64,000 bases of DNA from Planctomycetota bacterium (GTDB lineage: Bacteria; Planctomycetota; UBA1135; UBA2386), in assembly GCA_025459175.1 (NCBI GenBank), contig JALORC010000001.1:1-64000 (forward strand). The letters run 5' to 3'. Position numbers and translations under genes: made by a program. Under the pieces are notes generated by a model. That model did not search any database and was not told where the DNA came from. It worked only from the letters and a program-made list of their open reading frames with translations. How positions within the stretch are numbered: position 1 is the stretch's first letter; the number at the start of each line of letters is the position of its first letter. Positions 9,301 to 16,769 of the stretch are shown here, piece after piece.

Positions 9301-12280
9301 GGTCGGCGAGGTCCTGACCGAGCATGTTGGTCAGGATGTTCCAACCCTCGCGCCCGGCGTTGCGGAACGTCTCGACGTTGCCGGCCGACGCGATCCACAT
9401 CGGCGGCCGTTCGCGCACCGGGCGCGGCAGCACGCTGACCTCGACTTCCTGGCCCTGGCCGTTGCGGCGCTTGATCTTCTCGCCGGCCCACAGCCGCAGC
9501 ACGGTGCGGATCGACTCGTACATCACCTCGCGCCGCGCCTCGTAGTTGTCGGGCTGCAGCACGAAGTCGTTGACGTGCCAGCCGCTGGCGAACGACAGCC
9601 CGACGCGGCCGCCGGACAGATTGTCGACCACCGCCCATTCCTCGGCGACGCGGATCGGGTCGTGCAGCGGGATCACGACGCTGCCGGCGCGCAGCTCGAC
9701 GCGGCAGGTGATCGACGCGATCGCGGCCGAGGTGACCGCGGCGTTCGGGTAGAGACCACCGAACGCGTGGAAGTGGCGCTCGGGCGTCCACACGGCGGTG
9801 AAGTCGTGGCTGTCGGCGAAGCGCGCGCCGTCGAGCAACAGGCGATACGCGTTCTTCTTGTGCGCGTCGGTGCTGTCGGCGGAGAAGTAGAACAGCCCGA
9901 AGCCCATCGGTCGCGCGCTGGCGACCGGCTGCGCATTGGCCCGCAGCAGCGACGCCTTGTCGGCTTCCTCCTGGATCACGACCTCGAAGCCGCGGGTCAG
10001 GGTCCAGAACAGCTCGAGCACCGAGATGTCGAACGAGATGCTGGTGACGGCGAGCCAGGTGCCGGGTTCGCGACCGAGCCGCGCGTCCATGCCGGCGAAG
10101 AAGTTGGCGACGTTGCGGTGCTCGACCATCACGCCCTTCGGCCGCCCGGTCGAACCGGACGTGAAGATCACGTAGGCGAGATGGTGCGGTGCCGCGACCG
10201 GCCCGGTTGCCGCCGACGACGCCACCGCGGGCAGCGGCTCGTCGATCACCACCACCGTGGCACCGGGCGCCGGCAACTGCGCGCGCAGATGGCGCTGGGT
10301 CAGCAGCCAGCGCGCGCCGGAGTCCTCGAGCATCATCGCCAGCCGTTCCGGCGGGTAGGCCGGATCGAGCGGCACATAGGCGCCACCGGCCTGCAGGATC
10401 GCGAGCAGGCCGATCACCATGTCGAGCGAACGCTCGATCGAGATCGCGACCAGCCGGTCCGGACCGACACCGAGCTTCTGCAGGTGCACCGCCAGCGCGT
10501 CGACGCGCGCGCCGAGTTCGCGATAGGTCAGGCTCGCCGAACGGAACACCACGGCGGTGCGATCGGGCGTGCGTCGGACCTGCGCCGCGAACGCGTCGTG
10601 GATGCACGACGGGTCGGCGACCTCGCACGCGGTGTCCTGGAAGGTCTGCAGCAGCAGCGTGCGTTCGGCCGGCGGCACCAGATCGATCGCGGCGACCGCG
10701 GTGGTCGGCGCGGCGTTCGCCAGCACGGTCACCAGCCGGCGGGCCAGCCGCTCGGCATGCAGCGCGCCGAGCGCGCCGCGGTAGAAGTGCAACACCAGCT
10801 CGCGCGCGCCCGGTGCGAGGCGCAGCAGCAGCCGCAGGCCCGCCGGCAGCGCGGTCGGCGCCGCGGCCGCGAACCCGACCGCGAACGGCGACTGGCGTTC
10901 GCCGGTCGCGGTGCGCAGCGCGTGATAGCGGGTCCACAGGTCGCGAGCGAAGGTGCCGCGAGCAGCGGTTGCCTGCAGCTCCGCGTGCGCCTGCTGCACC
11001 ACCTGCTGCCACGGCGTGCCGGGCTCGATCGCGAACGTCAGCGGCACCGCGGGCGCGTGCAAACGCGCCAGCTCGGTGGTCACCGCGTCGACCGCGACCG
11101 GCAGGTCGAGGCGCCGCGCGCCGTCGTTGACGCGGCAGGCGTAGACCGCGAGCGCCGCCAGCAGCATCGCACGCTGCTCGGCGGGTGCCTGCGCGAGCAC
11201 GTTCGCCGGCAGCGGCACGGCGACCGTGGTGAGTTCGCCGACCGCGGTCGCCGCCTGCAGCTCGGGCAACTGCGGCACGGCCTGCGCCTGCAGCCGGCGC
11301 AGCCAGAACCGGTCGGAGCCGGCGATGGCCCGATCGAGCCGTTCGGTAGCCTGCACGAACTGCTGGTCGGCGCGCGGCAACTCGGCCCCGGCGACCACGC
11401 CGAGCGCCTGCAGCCGGACCGCGTCGACCGCGCCCCCTTCGAGGCTCGTCAGCTCGGTCAGCAACAGCGTCGCGTCGACGACCTGCACCACGACCCCGGC
11501 CGGCGAAGTGCGCAGCACGGTGCCGGGCCGCCCGGGTTCCGATGGCAGCAGCGACGCGCCGCCGACGCACAGGAACTCCCCGCTCGGCGTCAGCAGCTTG
11601 GCGCGCACGAACCAGTGGTCCTCGGTGCCGAAGTCGACGGCGCGCACGAACCGCAGCAGTTCCTCCGCCGGTCGCGACCAGTCGAGGCCGGCGAACCCGG
11701 GCCGCTCCGACTTGCGATGGAAGTGGCGCACCAGCTGCGGGGCCTGTTCCACCTGCGTGCCTTGCTCGAGCTGCACCAACAGCTCCCCGAAGGCGCGCGT
11801 CGCCAGTTCGCCGGCGCGTGCGGCGAGCGCGAACGCGGTGTCCTGGTCGGTGATCGGGAACGTCTTCTGCAGCAGGTACGGCCCGGCATCGACCGCCGCG
11901 GTCATGCGGTGCCAGGTGATGCCGTGCCGGGTCCGGCCGTCGAGGATCGCCCACGCGGTGGCGTGGAAGCCGCCGTAGTCGGGCAGCAGCGAGTCGTGGT
12001 AGTTGATCGCGCCGCGCCGCGGCAGCGCCAGCACCGCGGCGTCGGTGATCGCGTGGTTGACGATGCTGAACAGCCAGTCGAACGGTTGCCCGCGCAGTGC
12101 TTCGGGCAGGTCGACCGCGGTGGCCGACGTGGCGATCCCGTGGCGCTGGGTCCAACCGATCGCCACCGGACAGTCCGAGACGACGTGCGCGACCCGATGG
12201 CCTCGGCGCAGCAGCTGCTCGCCACAGGCGACCAACTGCGGACCGCGGCCGATCAGCACACAAACGAAGGAAGAGCTCAT
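6383..12280 (-). CDS. NRPS module: formyltransferase, degenerate C, A interrupted by monooxygenase and methyltransferase, PCP
   Basis: This is a 1965-aa protein. Residues 1-230 resemble methionyl-tRNA formyltransferase with Asn93, His95 and Asp131 in the catalytic positions. Residues 320-550 look like part of a condensation domain without HHxxxDG. The adenylation domain begins near 558, with A3 at 703-716 and A4 at 750-767. A luciferase-like monooxygenase (MupA/Atu3671 type) is inserted at about 788-1150. The A domain resumes with A5 (YGPTE, 1235) and A7-A8 (1320-1356). A SAM methyltransferase with GCGTG at 1471 is inserted at about 1405-1660, before A10 (NGKIDRK). The carrier domain has LGASSL (Ser1887). 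By-eye specificity residues are D751, I752, L755, Q1183, L1208, G1210, M1234, V1242, W1243 and K1831, close to the remembered glycine code DILQLGLIWK. The start overlaps the glycosyltransferase stop. The product is probably a formylated, methylated, possibly alpha-oxidised glycyl-PCP. Confidence 0.93.
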   Translation of the reverse strand: MSSSFVCVLIGRGPQLVACGEQLLRRGHRVAHVVSDCPVAIGWTQRHGIATSATAVDLPEALRGQPFDWLFSIVNHAITDAAVLALPRRGAINYHDSLLPDYGGFHATAWAILDGRTRHGITWHRMTAAVDAGPYLLQKTFPITDQDTAFALAARAGELATRAFGELLVQLEQGTQVEQAPQLVRHFHRKSERPGFAGLDWSRPAEELLRFVRAVDFGTEDHWFVRAKLLTPSGEFLCVGGASLLPSEPGRPGTVLRTSPAGVVVQVVDATLLLTELTSLEGGAVDAVRLQALGVVAGAELPRADQQFVQATERLDRAIAGSDRFWLRRLQAQAVPQLPELQAATAVGELTTVAVPLPANVLAQAPAEQRAMLLAALAVYACRVNDGARRLDLPVAVDAVTTELARLHAPAVPLTFAIEPGTPWQQVVQQAHAELQATAARGTFARDLWTRYHALRTATGERQSPFAVGFAAAAPTALPAGLRLLLRLAPGARELVLHFYRGALGALHAERLARRLVTVLANAAPTTAVAAIDLVPPAERTLLLQTFQDTACEVADPSCIHDAFAAQVRRTPDRTAVVFRSASLTYRELGARVDALAVHLQKLGVGPDRLVAISIERSLDMVIGLLAILQAGGAYVPLDPAYPPERLAMMLEDSGARWLLTQRHLRAQLPAPGATVVVIDEPLPAVASSAATGPVAAPHHLAYVIFTSGSTGRPKGVMVEHRNVANFFAGMDARLGREPGTWLAVTSISFDISVLELFWTLTRGFEVVIQEEADKASLLRANAQPVASARPMGFGLFYFSADSTDAHKKNAYRLLLDGARFADSHDFTAVWTPERHFHAFGGLYPNAAVTSAAIASITCRVELRAGSVVIPLHDPIRVAEEWAVVDNLSGGRVGLSFASGWHVNDFVLQPDNYEARREVMYESIRTVLRLWAGEKIKRRNGQGQEVEVSVLPRPVRERPPMWIASAGNVETFRNAGREGWNILTNMLGQDLADLTTKFAAYRQARRESGHPGEGIISVMLHTFVTDSDERARQVARGPFGNYLTTSYDLVKVAPWMFPAFKQPSVADVGGGSAFDPDRFDAADMEALLDHAFDRYFDTAGLFGTPQRALALIEKLKDAGATEVACLVDFGIDPEVVLQNLVHLDELRRLANPAPGQSATAPRENGAPVSIREQFERRRITHFQCTPSMARILLADGTLATMSSLRRFLIGGEALPAELATAITTALPQAALVNMYGPTETTVWSTTATIAAGPAPDITIGRPIANTRIRILDAQLGLLPLGVPGELCIGGQGVVRGYLHRPELTAERFVADPWQPGERLYRTGDLARCRDDGSIEYLGRLDQQVKVNGYRIELGEIEAVLRRHPTVEQAVVAAKTWNGATQLVAYVVPAGSSGSGANAAAGTAATAYWQARWDTAYQNRVGAAEAPARRDTSGWLSSCTGEPIASAAMQEWLDQTLLAIRARRPARVLEIGCGTGMLLYGLLDQVEHYTAVDQSPAALAAIRRELRPDELRKVTLLELAAHQLQAVPDRSCDLVVINSVAQYFPNADYLVQVLQQAARVLSTGGSLFLGDVRCLEPSRAFHTLVELHQAPGRTAAAALGPRITERQALDSELLLARHFFAELAQRVPELQFVSMQCKRGAHATEMRDFRADVVLQKGAGLPALELAAVPVLDAPASLDAVRTALRAQPPLLRLARVRNARLDRLAQAMATIAAGANDATADSLLAMLQQPAAGIDPDALRDLHPDYDVELRFADDHALLDALLRHRRTAPAGVWVPTPRTGSPAASTPYVRAAGESLAPKLRAHLRELLPEFMVPAAFVPLAKFPLTPNGKIDRKALPLPVETTRASSEPVAPANALERTIAAIWQDLLGLDRVGRKDNLFDLGASSLLTVEANSRLQQDLGHKIPLVTMFRYPTIESLAGHLAKSVVSTSAPAGGDGAVDAETERQHRLAAAAERRRQARARNS

Positions 12281-13317
12281 TCTCGGGACTCCGAGGGTGC
12301 GAGGTTGCCGGTCGCGACCACGGCGGCCGCGGCGACGTTCGCCGCACCATGGCGATGCCACAGCGAACTGTGGCGGAAGAAGTCGGCGAGCACGTGGGGC
12401 GGCCAGCTGGTGGGCCGGCGCTGCAGCCACGAACGCAGCCGCCCCAGCACGTAGGCCGTCATCCAGGCCACGTCGGTCAGCATCGCGTAGCAGCGACCGT
12501 GGTTCTTGGCGAAGTAGCGGCGCCGCGACTCGAACCAGTACTTCGGCACCCGCGTCGGCCGGGCGGTCTTCGCGGTCACCCCGGTGCTCTGCCCGGCGAT
12601 GTGCATGATGCGGCTGCGCGGTTCGTACCAGCACTCGATGCCGGCCCGCGCCGCCCGCAGGCAGTAGTCCGTCTCCTCGAAGTAGAGGAAGTAGCCCTCG
12701 TCCATCGGGCCGAGGCGTCGCACCGCGTCGGCGCGCAGCATCATCGAGGCGCCGCTGACCCAATCGACGCGTTCGGGCTGGTGCTCGATGTGCCGCATCG
12801 TGCGCCAGCGCGACAGCAGCCACGACACCGGGCCGAACGCGAAGCCACGATCGATCTCGCCGAGCAGGCCCGGGAACCGGAAGGCGTAGCTCCACGGCGT
12901 GCCGTCCGCCTCGTCGATGCCGCCGCCGCAGATGCCGGCCTGCGGGTGCGCGACCATGAAGTCGGTCAACGTGCGCAGCGAACCCGGTTTGGCGAGGGTG
13001 TCGGGATTGAGCAACCAGAACAGGTCCGGCGGCGCCGCGGCCGCCATGGCGCGCGAGATCGCGACGTTGTTGCCGTAGGCGAAGCCGCCATTGACGGGCG
13101 CTGGCAGCAGCGTCGCCCAGCTGCCGTAGCCGCCGGCGGCGATCGCCTGCGCCACCACGGGCACCGAGTCGTCGCCGGAAGCGTTGTCGACGACGACGAC
13201 GGTGGTGCCCGGCTGCGCCTGCACCTGCGGCTCGAGCGACCGCAGGCAGTCGACGACCAGCCGCGGCGTGCGGTAGTTCACGATCACGACCTGCACGGTC
13301 GGCTGCGCCGCGGTCAT
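12277..13317 (-). CDS. Family 2 glycosyltransferase (rhamnosyltransferase-like)
   Basis: This 346-aa protein has a GT-A fold. It shows an N-terminal VVIVNYR strand, VDNASGD, LNPDT as the DxD-like nucleotide-sugar site, SGASMML and a FLYFEETDYC segment, all typical of WbbL-type rhamnosyltransferases. An upstream in-frame ATG at 13359 exists, but ATG 13317 is preferred because GGAGG lies about five bases before it and the protein then begins at the fold. It is the first gene of the three-gene operon and overlaps the NRPS start by four bases. It could decorate the NRPS/PKS product or attach it to a glycolipid. The sugar donor cannot be read from sequence. Confidence 0.88.
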   Translation of the reverse strand: MTAAQPTVQVVIVNYRTPRLVVDCLRSLEPQVQAQPGTTVVVVDNASGDDSVPVVAQAIAAGGYGSWATLLPAPVNGGFAYGNNVAISRAMAAAAPPDLFWLLNPDTLAKPGSLRTLTDFMVAHPQAGICGGGIDEADGTPWSYAFRFPGLLGEIDRGFAFGPVSWLLSRWRTMRHIEHQPERVDWVSGASMMLRADAVRRLGPMDEGYFLYFEETDYCLRAARAGIECWYEPRSRIMHIAGQSTGVTAKTARPTRVPKYWFESRRRYFAKNHGRCYAMLTDVAWMTAYVLGRLRSWLQRRPTSWPPHVLADFFRHSSLWHRHGAANVAAAAVVATGNLAPSESRE

Positions 13318-13368
13318 CGTGCCCTCCCGCGCCCGCCGCGCATGGAACGGTCCGACCATGACCGGCGC

Positions 13369-13390
13369 GCCACCTCGGCGCCGAGGTGGC
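13369..13390. promoter_or_regulatory. Perfect 22-bp palindrome, candidate operator
   Basis: The half site GCCACCTCGGC is followed directly by its exact reverse complement, without a spacer. It lies 52 bases upstream of the glycosyltransferase start codon, in the leader or promoter of the biosynthetic operon. Symmetry without a loop fits a dimeric repressor site better than an RNA hairpin. The regulator is unknown. Confidence 0.5.
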
Positions 13391-13638
13391 AGCGAACGGC
13401 TCCCCTGGCGCGCTCGGAGGAAGGGCTCATGCGGATGGACGGAAGGATCTCGAAGTCCCGAGACTATCGGCAGTTCGCAGCTGCGAGCTTGCTCGCAGGT
13501 GCCGGCCGACCGCCAAGTTCCGGGCCGCGGATCTTGGCGCGCAGGCGACCTGCCTGCAAACCGACATTGGCGGAGTTCGTGGCCGACGTTTGCGGATGCA
13601 GGGCGGGAATCGGCTCGGGATGCCCCCTACCAACGCCA

Positions 13639-13660
13639 AGCGGCCGCTGCTGCGGCCGCT
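13639..13660 (-). terminator. Perfect 9-bp hairpin, possible terminator of the upstream cluster
   Basis: AGCGGCCGC, loop TGCT, then GCGGCCGCT. It lies about 150 bases downstream of the TPR-like gene that ends the MoxR/VWA cluster. No T-run follows on either strand, so it would be a weak or Rho-assisted terminator at best. Confidence 0.35.
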
Positions 13661-13811
13661 GTGCTGACGGGATCCAGGTTGCTGACGGCGTCCGGATCGC
13701 TGCCGATCAGGAACCGCCGGTGTCGACCGGCGGACCGCTGCCTGCGCCCTTCTGCGGCGGACCCTTGCGCTTGCTCTTGCTAGGCCGACCGGCCTTGCTG
13801 CCGCAGCCTTG

Positions 13812-14408
13812 TCATTCACTGGGCAACGGCAGGCCCTGCAGGTCCTCGATCTCGAGGCGCGCGAGACGAACCGCCGACTCGAGGTCCTTCTGGTGCTGGG
13901 CGACCTCGGCGGGGTCCCCGGCCTGCTCGGCCAGCAGCCGCCAGTTCTGGCGCGCGGCCTCGATCTCCGGCTCCCACTCGCCGCGGTCGAGCCCTTCGAG
14001 CCGCATCAGCCAGGTGGTGAAGAACTGCGCCCGGGCCAACGCCTGCCGCGCGTCGCGCAGCAGCGCCGGGTCGGTGTCCTTCGCCGCGGTCATCTGCTCG
14101 ACGAGGGTCTCGAGTTCCTCGCGCGCCTCCGGCAGCTTGCTGGCCTGCATGCGCGCCTTGTTGAGCTCGATCTGCAGCCGCTGCACCGCCGACTTCGGCA
14201 TCGCGTCGGCGTTCTTGGGCTGCTTGCCGAGCGCCTCTTCGTACTTGGCGACGGCCTTCTTCCACTCGCCGGCGGCAGCGGCTTCGTGGGCCGCGACCAG
14301 CACCGCATCGGTGGTCTCGAGCGCCACCCGGTCCTGGCCCGGACCTTCGTGATAGGCCCATGCTGCCACCGGCAGCGCGAGCCAACTGACCAACAGGATG
14401 TTCCGCAT
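13812..14408 (-). CDS. Secreted helical (TPR-like) protein
   Basis: A 198-aa protein beginning with a clear signal peptide (MRNILLVSWLALPVAAWAY). The rest is charged and helical. A segment around residues 30-65 (EWKKAVAKYEEAL) looks like one tetratricopeptide repeat, followed by long Glu/Ala/Arg helices. ATG 14408 is preferred over the upstream ATG 14459 because it starts at the signal peptide and has CGGAG just before it. It lies 47 bases downstream of the DUF2809 gene and may be the last gene of the MoxR/VWA cluster. No enzymatic motif is visible, so the function is unknown; a periplasmic scaffold is a guess. Confidence 0.72.
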   Translation of the reverse strand: MRNILLVSWLALPVAAWAYHEGPGQDRVALETTDAVLVAAHEAAAAGEWKKAVAKYEEALGKQPKNADAMPKSAVQRLQIELNKARMQASKLPEAREELETLVEQMTAAKDTDPALLRDARQALARAQFFTTWLMRLEGLDRGEWEPEIEAARQNWRLLAEQAGDPAEVAQHQKDLESAVRLARLEIEDLQGLPLPSE

Positions 14409-14455
14409 GGGGCTCCGTGGAAGGAGGCAGGGATCCGCACCGCGGGAGCGGTGCA

Positions 14456-14884
14456 TCAACGGCCCGGCAGTCTATCGGGAGCCGCCGGCCCGCGGGGCGA
14501 GCGGGTCCGGAAAGTTACATCCCCGACGCAGCCCAGCGCGGCCCCGGCCGCATAGGCGACCAGGTCCGCCCACTGGAACCCCTGCCCGAGCAGCAGGGCG
14601 CCGAGGCGGTGCGACCGGAGCGTCTGCAGCCACGGCCAGTCGAGCAGCTGGGCCGCCTCGACCGCGGCGGCGAACCCGAACGCGGCGAGGCCCAGGGTCC
14701 GGGTGCGGGCGGCGGGCGCCAGCAGCGCGAACAGGCCGAACGCGGCGGTCGCGTAGAGCGCGTCGCCGGTGTATTCGGCGAGGATCCCCGGCAACGGGAA
14801 GCGCCGCGACAGCAGGCCGAGCGCCACCACGACCGTGAGCGCCGCGGCGACCAGCCGGCGCCGGCGCGGGCCGGGCTCGCTCAC
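14456..14884 (-). CDS. DUF2809 family membrane protein
   Basis: About 142 aa with four predicted membrane helices. The pattern EYTGDALYA, then VEAAQLL and FQWADLVAYAAG matches the DUF2809 family (roughly 120-140 aa). GTG 14884 is chosen because it forms a GTGA overlap with the stop of the preceding VWA gene; an ATG at 14920 would give a 40-base overlap and a non-family Gly-rich start. Function is unknown in the family. It sits at the distal end of the MoxR/VWA operon. Confidence 0.75.
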   Translation of the reverse strand: MSEPGPRRRRLVAAALTVVVALGLLSRRFPLPGILAEYTGDALYATAAFGLFALLAPAARTRTLGLAAFGFAAAVEAAQLLDWPWLQTLRSHRLGALLLGQGFQWADLVAYAAGAALGCVGDVTFRTRSPRGPAAPDRLPGR

Positions 14885-15855
14885 GCCGCCTGCCGCGCCA
14901 CCGCCACCCCGGGCCGCCAACGCGTGCCGAAGTAGTGCAGCAGCAGCGGCAGCAGCGCCAGCAGAGCGCTCGCGACGGCGATCACGATCAGCGCGTACTC
15001 ACGCAGCGTCAGCTGCTCGATCAGCGGCCGCCGCGCATCGGCCGCCGCCGCCGACAGGACGTCGCTCGGCACCTGCCGCTTGTTGCCGTTGTGGAACTCG
15101 CCGTTCAGCCGGATCGCGAGCTGCCGCAGCGTGCTCTCGTCCTGCCGCGACTGGTGGCCGGCGATGAACTTGCCGGCCAGATGGTCGCCGACGCCGATCA
15201 CCAGCGAACCGCCGATCGACGGCGGCAGCACCGGCATGCCGCTGGCCGGCACCGTGTCGCCGTCGGTGACGATCACCAGCAGCGCACTGCCGACGCGCCA
15301 GGGTTTGGCCAGCCGCACCGCTTCGGCGATACCCGCGAACAGCTTCGTGCTGCCGGCCGGGAACGCGTAGCGCAGGTCGATCTCCGACAGCACGTGCCGC
15401 ACCACCTCGAGGTCGCGGGTGTCCTCGACCACCGGTTTGGCGCCGTTGTAGGTCGCGATCACCGAGATCTTGAACTTGCCGATCGGCACCCGCTGGAACA
15501 GCGAGTCGACCAGTTCCCTGGCCCGCTGCGCGCGCGTCATGTCGCCGTTCGGGCCGGCGTCCTTCAGGTGCATGCTCGGCGACACGTCGTAGACCAGCAG
15601 CAGGTGCCGCCACTCGGCGTCGGGGATCTCCTCGCTGGTGTGCACCTTCGGATCGACCGTCATCAGCACCGCGAACGCCCACGCGAGGCCGCCGGCGGCC
15701 GCGGTGCGCAGGAACGGCGCCGCGTGCGCCCACGCACTCGGGGCCGCGTCGGGTCCGAAGGCGAGACGGGCGATGGTCCGCACCCGGCGTGCGTGCAGCA
15801 GTTCGCCGATGGCCATCAGCACCACGGCCCCGACCGCGACCCACAGCGTCACCAT
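14881..15855 (-). CDS. VWA-domain membrane protein, BatB-like
   Basis: A 324-aa protein with an N-terminal membrane segment (residues 3-20), a second near residue 60, a von Willebrand A domain with MIDAS motif DVSPS and VTDGDT, and a C-terminal hydrophobic helix (about 285-307). This matches the two-helix-plus-VWA layout of Bat proteins, which sit in the inner membrane with the VWA outside. ATG 15855 overlaps the preceding VWA gene by seven bases. Pairing of two VWA genes with MoxR and DUF58 is typical; the cluster is thought to act in envelope stress or metal-ion-dependent assembly. The exact role here is not known. Confidence 0.82.
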   Translation of the reverse strand: MVTLWVAVGAVVLMAIGELLHARRVRTIARLAFGPDAAPSAWAHAAPFLRTAAAGGLAWAFAVLMTVDPKVHTSEEIPDAEWRHLLLVYDVSPSMHLKDAGPNGDMTRAQRARELVDSLFQRVPIGKFKISVIATYNGAKPVVEDTRDLEVVRHVLSEIDLRYAFPAGSTKLFAGIAEAVRLAKPWRVGSALLVIVTDGDTVPASGMPVLPPSIGGSLVIGVGDHLAGKFIAGHQSRQDESTLRQLAIRLNGEFHNGNKRQVPSDVLSAAAADARRPLIEQLTLREYALIVIAVASALLALLPLLLHYFGTRWRPGVAVARQAA

Positions 15856-16769
15856 GGGGTGTACCTCAGCCACAGCTGCAGCAGTGCGAACAGGCCGAGG
15901 ATCGACAGCCCGGCGATGCAGAACGGCACGAACCAGTCGACCAGCTCGGCGGCGCCCTGCTCGAGCTGGGCCTTGGTCATCTCGTCGATCCTGCGGAACA
16001 CCTCGGTGAGCCCCTGCGGGTCGTCGGGGTTGAACACCTCGCCGCCGGTCATGCGGGCGAGGTTGACGATCTCACCGCGCGCGTCGCTGTCCTGGATGTT
16101 GACCGCGAACAGCGTGATGCCGTCGCGCTTCAAGCGCTTGGCGATCTCCATCTCGGCGCCGTTCTCGAGGTCGCTGCTGAAGCCGTCGGTGACCAGGATC
16201 AGCATGCGATCGCCGTCCGAGCGCGACACCAGCTCCTCGCGGCAGCCGAGCACCGCCTTGCCGATCTCGGTGCCGCCGAAGCCCGGCGGCGCCTGGTCGG
16301 GGCGCATGAACGGGATCGCGCAGCGGAACGCCGACGGGTCGCTCGTCAGCGGCACCCAGTGCAGGTAGTTGTTGCCGAAGAACGTGAGCCCGAACGAGTC
16401 GCCGGTGCGGAAGTCGAGGAACTCGTTGATCGCCTTCATCGCCGCGTCGTAGCGATCGCCGGGGCCGAACCGCGCCGTCATCGAGCCGGAGATGTCGACG
16501 CAGAACTGGATGTTCGTCATCGCCCGCTTCTGCTTCGGCCGGTCGAGCTGCTGCGGCAGCGCCAGCAGCAGGATCGCGACCGCGAGCAGCAGCGCCGGCA
16601 GCGACTCGCCGACCCCGAGCAGGCCACGCACGAACCAACCGCTGCCGCGCGGGCCGGCGGCGCCGCGGTCGAACGGCAGCACGACGCGGCGACCGCGGCG
16701 CTGCCACACCCAGCACAGCTGCAGCAGCGGCAGCAGCAGCAACAACAGCAACCAGGGGCGGGCGAACAT
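15849..16769 (-). CDS. VWA-domain membrane protein, BatA-like
   Basis: A 306-aa protein starting with a leucine-rich membrane segment, a second helix near 58-75, a VWA domain with MIDAS DISGS and VTDGFS, and a C-terminal helix before LRYTPW. ATG 16769 overlaps the preceding gene's stop (ATGA). A longer open frame upstream is out-of-register shadow sequence. It is the first of two adjacent VWA genes; the pair probably interacts in the membrane and is a likely client of the MoxR ATPase encoded in the same operon. Confidence 0.83.
   Translation of the reverse strand: MFARPWLLLLLLLPLLQLCWVWQRRGRRVVLPFDRGAAGPRGSGWFVRGLLGVGESLPALLLAVAILLLALPQQLDRPKQKRAMTNIQFCVDISGSMTARFGPGDRYDAAMKAINEFLDFRTGDSFGLTFFGNNYLHWVPLTSDPSAFRCAIPFMRPDQAPPGFGGTEIGKAVLGCREELVSRSDGDRMLILVTDGFSSDLENGAEMEIAKRLKRDGITLFAVNIQDSDARGEIVNLARMTGGEVFNPDDPQGLTEVFRRIDEMTKAQLEQGAAELVDWFVPFCIAGLSILGLFALLQLWLRYTPW

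Larger units (their letters stand above)
13318..13811. other. Intergenic region upstream of the biosynthetic operon
   Basis: About 490 bases lie between the glycosyltransferase start and the TPR-like gene. It holds a perfect 22-bp palindrome (13369-13390) and a perfect 9-bp hairpin (13639-13660). A 130-codon frame on the minus strand at 13427-13819 is Arg/Ala/Ser-rich and has no family features, so it is not called. No convincing -35/-10 pair was found; GATAGT read on the minus strand near 13463 is a weak -10 candidate. Confidence 0.6.

Noticed and set aside
54-12454. Very long open frames on the plus strand (54-6545 and 6437-12454)
   Set aside because: They are antisense to the PKS and NRPS, are Arg/Gln/Asp/His-rich with no domains, and arise from the high GC content at third positions. 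The minus-strand frames contain full catalytic motifs.
13427-13819. A 130-codon minus-strand frame between the glycosyltransferase and the TPR-like gene
   Set aside because: Composition is Arg/Ala/Ser low complexity without hydrophobic core, and it crosses the 9-bp hairpin; no ribosome site.
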